DNA of 9,849 bases from Demequinaceae bacterium UBA4004 (GTDB taxonomy: Bacteria; Actinomycetota; Actinomycetes; Actinomycetales; Demequinaceae), in assembly GCA_002384765.1 (NCBI GenBank), contig DGBM01000112.1, positions 1-9,849 of the forward strand. The letters are read 5' to 3'. Positions 6,804-9,849 of the stretch are shown one piece after another (position 1 is the stretch's first letter; every line of letters begins with the position of its first letter). The notes beneath the pieces were generated by a model. The model worked only from the letters and a program-made list of their open reading frames with translations, made no database searches and was not told where the DNA came from. Position numbers and translations under genes: made by a program.

Positions 6804-7397
6804 GTCGACGCGGCTGGGCGGCTGGTTGCCAGCGACGGCCTCGGCGTCGGGGCTGGGGGTGGCGCATGCGTCGAGCGTGGTCGGCGAGGCGGGACACGAG
6901 AACACCCGCACATAGTCCACGGCCATCTCTTGCGGGAGCACCCATATCGCAGGCCATCGCCCCTGCCCCCCGGGCAGCTGGGCTCGCACCTCGATCCGGC
7001 CGTAGGTGAAGTCACCCTTGTTGAGCGTTCGCATCCGGGCGGACGTGTAGGGCAGGGTCGCGGTGTCGTGGGGATTGGTTCCCGCCCATTCCGTGGGCTG
7101 GGCCGGGCCGGTAAACGTCTCCTCCCGCGCGTGGATGACCACCGCGCCGTCCCGAAGAAAGGAGTTCTCGGGGCGATCCGTGTAGCACTGCTGCTCGTTG
7201 TTTCCGCCGCCCCAGCAGTTGGTCTCGTGGCTCCACTTGGCGCCATCCATCTGATCGCCCGAGAACTCGTCGTTCCACACCAGTCGTCACCCCTGACCCA
7301 CCTCGGCCTCGATGGATTCCTCGCTGCCGGAGCATGCCGTGACGGTTGCCACGACAGCGATGGCGAGGATGGTCCCGAATCGTGAGACAGACTTCAT
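6795..7397 (-). pseudogene. Decayed secreted GH16 glycoside hydrolase (laminarinase / beta-glucanase type)
   Basis: The 5' piece starts at ATG 7397 behind AGGGG. It encodes a lipoprotein signal (MKSVSRFGTILAIAV, then lipobox-like VTACSGS) and stops at a TGA (7287-7289) after EAEVGQG. The same frame continues at once as RLVWNDEFSGDQMDGAKW, a typical GH16 opening in which WRLVW or similar is expected. The TGA therefore probably replaced a Trp TGG. The GH16 part then reads GGGNNEQQCYTDRPENS, YTSARMRT, YGRIEVRAQLPGGQGRWPAIWVLP. It jumps directly to QEMAVDYVRVFS, the last strand of the fold. The intervening roughly 100 residues, with the catalytic EIDIME-type motif, are absent. A GTG at 7280 could restart translation, but the product would lack catalytic residues. 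Intact relatives hydrolyse beta-1,3 or mixed-linkage glucans outside the cell. Confidence 0.88.
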
Positions 7398-7428
7398 GAC
7401 GTCCCCTGCACGACATCTGAGGCACGCC

Positions 7429-7453
7429 ACGTCGCGCGCCGGTGTGCCGACGT
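7429..7453. repeat. Inverted repeat ACGTCG-N13-CGACGT
   Basis: Perfect 6-base arms (7429-7434 and 7448-7453) flank 13 bases in the gap between the EAL remnant and the GH16 remnant. A second overlapping pair, GGCAC (7421-7425) and GTGCC (7444-7448), could compete with it. The site could be an operator for the GH16 gene or a terminator for the EAL gene. Short GC-rich palindromes are common by chance in such DNA. Confidence 0.25.
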
Positions 7454-8433
7454 TACGGCGCGGTGGCACAGCTCTCGATGAGGGGGCCAGGCCTGGCGTA
7501 GAGATACCCCTGGGCAAAATCGATGCCAATATTGTGCAGAAGCTCACTGTCTTCTTCCGTCTCCACGCCCTCCGCGATGATGCTCGTACCGACGTCAGAG
7601 CAGAAGGCGACAAGGGATCGCGCCAACGAGTGACGCACGTTTCCGTGCGCGATTCCCGCGACCAGGGACCGATCGAGTTTGACAATGTCGGGACTCAGTT
7701 CGACGAGATGGCTCAGCCCCGAATAGCCGGTTCCCATGTCGTCGATCGCCAGCCGTCCGCCAGCGTCACGAAAGTCGGCCAAAAGCGCGAGGAGCACGCG
7801 TGGGTCGCGGATCGCAGCATGCTCGGTGATCTCGATGACGACTCGGTCGCTGGCGAGGGCGGACAGAGAGTCGATCGTCTCGACAAACTCCAGTGATGCG
7901 GGCGACAGGTTCACACTGACGTAGCCGTCGATCCCGCTGTCGGTGAAGTCCTTGAGCGCGTACTCCGCGGCCATGAGCTCTCACTCCGAGCCCAGCCCGA
8001 CTCGCCAGGCCTCTTCGCACCAGATGTCGGGCGTTCGGCGGTCGCCGAAACGCGCCAGGGCCTCATATCCCGCCGGCATGCGCGAGCCGATGTGGACGAT
8101 TGGCTGGAACACGATCGTGGGGCCCCCGGCACGCAGGACGCGCTCGACGCGTCCTCTCGCCCCGAAGCTTTCGGCATTCTCTTGTTCTTCGCGTTCCATC
8201 AGCGCTCCGACGAATTCCGACAGTGGACGCAGCAACGCAAGGTCAAGTTCGGTCACGTCGTCCTGTATCGCATGACTGAAGCAACACAAGGTACCGAAGA
8301 CTCGTCCGTTCTGAGTGCGAATGGGCACACTCAGGTGTGTGCCGACCGGGAGTTTGGCGGTCGCCTCAAGGTTCGCCGCGACCGGGTCCGCTCGCGCATC
8401 ATGGCCAGCACCGTGTGGATGGCAGTTCTCGAC
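7453..8433 (-). pseudogene. Broken GAF-EAL cyclic-di-GMP phosphodiesterase-type protein
   Basis: Intact EAL proteins hydrolyse cyclic di-GMP, and a GAF domain often senses a ligand. The visible frame begins inside a GAF domain (8433 to about 8190: DARADP, LPVGTHLSVPIRTQNG, VFGTLCCFSH). It continues into an EAL domain (from about 8115: IVFQPIVHIGS, GYEALARF, EEAWRVGLGSE). An in-frame TGA (7981-7983) interrupts it. The same frame goes on as ELMAAEYALKDF, and an ATG at 7974 opens the last 173 residues. These hold SVNLSP, VVIEITEH, AIDDMGTGYSG (DDFG is usual), IVKLDRSL, AEGVET and AQGY, to a natural C-terminus. Apart from DDMG the catalytic signature survives, but it is split. No N-terminal half of the GAF domain or credible start was found. 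Frame continuity across the TGA argues for a nonsense mutation. Confidence 0.85.
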
Positions 8434-8564
8434 ACGGGATCTCCTCGTTTCCGTGGGGTAGCGGGTAGGCCTCGTTCGGAAGACCAACGTATAGACCCGG
8501 CCGGTTCGATGCGACCCCACGGCGTCGATACGGCGTGTCGCGCGCGGCGCCACCTGGGGCGCGA

Positions 8565-8593
8565 CGTTAATCGCGCACCGGTATGCCGATAAT
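8565..8593 (+). promoter_or_regulatory. Candidate promoter of the DUF2510 gene
   Basis: A good -10 box, GATAAT (8588-8593), lies 17 bases after a weak -35-like CGTTAA (8565-8570). Transcription would start near 8600, giving a leader of about 66 bases before the ATG at 8666. The -10 box is also exactly six bases before a GTG at 8600 in the same frame, so a leaderless longer protein is possible. Confidence 0.4.
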
Positions 8594-8652
8594 GGGCGAG
8601 TGGGCGTCGAGGCCTCCCCGCGGCGCGCGCCGCACACGGCGAACGGCCCAGC

Positions 8653-8658
8653 AAGGAG
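8653..8658 (+). promoter_or_regulatory. Ribosome binding site deciding the DUF2510 protein start
   Basis: AAGGAG lies seven bases before the ATG at 8666 but only one base before the earlier ATG at 8660. It therefore favours MKQPTLGA over MDMKQPTL. Confidence 0.65.
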
Positions 8659-8665
8659 TATGGAC

Positions 8666-9235
8666 ATGAAGCAGCCGACGCTCGGCGCCCAGGGCTGGTA
8701 TCCCGACCCCCATGTCGACGGATTCGAGCGATTCTGGGACGGAGCCGCGTGGACGAGCCGGAGCCGTCCGCGCCAGGGTCGCGGTAGCGGCTCTGGGCGT
8801 GGCGCGGGCGGTCGCGTCGGCATCATCGTGGCTATTGTGGCGGTCGCCGTCGTCGTGGGCGGCGTCATCCTCGCCTTCTTCGCGTTCGCGGCGAAACCCG
8901 CGGTGGAGCAGCAGGCCAATCTTGTCGACTCCGGTCAGGAGCGCGCGTACGACGCTGCAGCCATGAGCGACGCAGGGAAACTCGGCCAGCAGCTCGCCAC
9001 GTACTACGCCGACCACGAGGGCGCCCCTCCCGCGGTGACCGTCGTGAACGGCCGCTACGTCTTCGCGGGCGACGCCACGCTCGGCCCCGAGCCGGTCTCG
9101 GACGGCGTCGCCCTCGGCGGCGTGACCGGCACGGGCGCCACGGATTGGTGCGTCTGGGTCACCACCGCCGCCACCACCCCCAGCCCGTGGCAGGTCTCGG
9201 CCGCGGGCGGCCTCGCCGCAGGCGACTGCGGGTAG
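8666..9235 (+). CDS. DUF2510 membrane-anchored protein with a pilin-like outer domain
   Basis: The 189-residue protein opens with a short DUF2510 domain (about 9-34: GWYPDPHVDGFERFWDGAAW). This is a small Trp-rich module found at the N-terminus of many actinobacterial membrane proteins, with no known activity. A Gly/Arg/Ser linker (35-50) precedes one membrane helix (51-76). The outer part begins with an amphipathic helix (about 95-114: AYDAAAMSDAGKLGQQLATY), then YYADHEGAPP. It ends in a strand-rich region with two cysteines (C162 in DWCVWV and C188 in GDCG). This layout recalls the globular half of type IV pilins and pseudopilins, including the C-terminal disulfide loop, but no prepilin peptidase site is visible. 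It is the only intact gene of the island and is convergent with ileS. Function is unknown. Confidence 0.85.
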   Translation: MKQPTLGAQGWYPDPHVDGFERFWDGAAWTSRSRPRQGRGSGSGRGAGGRVGIIVAIVAVAVVVGGVILAFFAFAAKPAVEQQANLVDSGQERAYDAAAMSDAGKLGQQLATYYADHEGAPPAVTVVNGRYVFAGDATLGPEPVSDGVALGGVTGTGATDWCVWVTTAATTPSPWQVSAAGGLAAGDCG

Positions 9236-9283
9236 CCGCTCGCTTCGCGCCGACGGAACGCCGCGGTGAGGACGGGTCCTGGC

Positions 9284-9301
9284 ACACGGTGCACCGCGTG
9301 T
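9284..9301. terminator. Candidate hairpin between the convergent DUF2510 gene and ileS
   Basis: ACAC + GGTGCACC + GC + GTGT forms a palindrome with a 2-base bulge (ACAC 9284-9287, GTGT 9298-9301). It lies in the 71-bp gap between two converging genes, where a two-way terminator would be expected. There is no T-tract on either side, so support is weak. Confidence 0.3.
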
Positions 9302-9306
9302 CGCTC

Positions 9307-9849
9307 CTACGCCTTGTTGACCGTGATCGCGAGCTCGTCGCCCGCCGCCACCGTCACCCGCGTGTCGCCCGAGGCCGGGTCGTAGGCGAGGGTTTCGGCG
9401 GCAATGAAGGCGAGGTGCGGCGTCACGGACTCCACACGCTCTGCTGGCAAGGTGAGTGTCAGGGAAATCCTGTCGGAGACATTGAGCCCCGCCGACTTGC
9501 GCTCGTCCTGTACCGACCGAATCAGGTCGCGGGCGTAGCCCTCGGCCTCCAGCTCCGGGGTGAGCGTTGTGTCGAGCACGATGAACGCGCCGTTGCCGAA
9601 CACGTCCACCGCATGCGCGCTGTCGGACAGCGCATTGCTGGTGGAGGTCAAACGAAGCTCGAACTCGCCGTCGTGTAACACGAAGCCTCCCGCGGTCACG
9701 ACGCCGTCGACCTCACTCCAGTCACCGCTCTTGGATGCCTTGATCACCGTCTGCACGTCCTTGCCGAGGCGGGGACCCAGGGCGCGCGCATTGACCATCA
9801 GTTGCAAGGAGATCCCGTATTTCAACGCCTCCTCGTCGTCGACGGAGAA
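9307..9849 (-). CDS. ileS: Isoleucine-tRNA ligase, C-terminal part (5' end outside the window)
   Basis: IleRS charges tRNA-Ile with isoleucine. Only the last 180 codons are present, in frame to the right edge, and they contain the C-terminal tail domain. Recognisable stretches are VNARALGPRLGKDVQTVIKA, then GDWSEVDGVVTAGGFVLHDGEF and LDTTLTPELEAEGYARDLIR. SVQDERKSAGLNVSDRI and the end ITVNKA follow. The LTPELEAEG and RKSAGLNVSDRI region is typical of the long actinobacterial and eukaryote-like IleRS type. The catalytic HIGH and KMSKS motifs lie outside the window. It ends in TAG at 9307-9309, convergent with the DUF2510 gene. Confidence 0.95.
   Translation of the reverse strand, partial: FSVDDEEALKYGISLQLMVNARALGPRLGKDVQTVIKASKSGDWSEVDGVVTAGGFVLHDGEFELRLTSTSNALSDSAHAVDVFGNGAFIVLDTTLTPELEAEGYARDLIRSVQDERKSAGLNVSDRISLTLTLPAERVESVTPHLAFIAAETLAYDPASGDTRVTVAAGDELAITVNKA

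Larger units (their letters stand above)
8434..8665. other. Gap between the EAL remnant and the DUF2510 gene
   Basis: The minus-strand frame of the EAL remnant stays open through here, but its translation (Arg/Thr/Pro-rich) resembles no GAF or sensor domain. I treat it as non-coding or as a deletion scar. A possible GTG at 8520 and a TTG at 8484 are in frame without ribosome binding sites. The right half holds the likely promoter and leader of the DUF2510 gene. Confidence 0.5.

Noticed and set aside
7278..7983. TGA recoding (Trp, Gly or selenocysteine) to explain the two broken genes
   Set aside because: TGA is the natural stop of folC and of the DUF4233 gene in this window, no selenocysteine-type hairpin is evident, and the GH16 gene has further lesions. 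Pseudogenes are the simpler reading.
8434..8919. A longer N-terminus for the GAF-EAL protein, starting at 8919 on the minus strand
   Set aside because: The first 160 codons have low complexity and no domain, and mostly lie opposite the DUF2510 gene, which has a ribosome binding site, a membrane helix and a known domain. The open frame is a shadow.
1..9849. tRNA, rRNA, CRISPR, insertion sequence, defence or toxin-antitoxin genes
   Set aside because: I looked on both strands and saw no cloverleaf, no spaced repeat, no transposase motif and no small toxin-antitoxin pair. The decayed genes have no visible terminal repeats.

Overview
The window is GC-rich chromosomal DNA with the gene content of an actinobacterium (Actinomycetota). 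The folC gene is followed by a DUF4233 membrane protein in an ATGA overlap, there is a DUF2510 (GWYPDP...) protein, and several starts look leaderless behind TANNNT -10 boxes. A Micrococcales-type organism is my best guess, but the sequence alone does not prove it.

Read along the minus strand, which carries most genes, the right edge holds the C-terminal 180 codons of ileS. Next comes an island of about 2.7 kb (roughly 6.65-9.3 kb). Then folC, a DUF4233 membrane protein and an unrecognised four-helix membrane protein form a tight run with 4-bp start/stop overlaps. After an apt gene on the plus strand come ndk and smc. The smc gene starts at 3345 and runs off the left edge about 75-80 codons before its expected end, just after the Walker B residues. 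The apt gene is divergent from ndk (43 bp apart), and its stop codon is interlocked with the stop of the membrane protein gene.

The island looks like decaying accessory DNA. It holds a secreted GH16 glycoside hydrolase (laminarinase/beta-glucanase type) with a nonsense codon after its lipoprotein signal and an internal deletion that removes the catalytic core. It also holds a GAF-EAL cyclic-di-GMP-type protein with no recognisable 5' part and an in-frame TGA inside the EAL domain. The one intact gene there is on the plus strand: a DUF2510 protein with one membrane helix and a pilin-like outer domain. Parts of the EAL remnant are much less GC-rich than the flanking genes (about 48% in one 60-base block, against about 80% in a block of the DUF2510 gene).

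The intact genes are mostly housekeeping: isoleucine charging (ileS), folate polyglutamylation (folC), nucleotide balance (ndk), adenine salvage (apt) and chromosome organisation (smc). I found no tRNA, rRNA, CRISPR array, insertion sequence or defence system. I see no convincing new multi-gene system. The points most worth following are the pilin-like DUF2510 protein, the leaderless promoter pattern and the decay history of the island.
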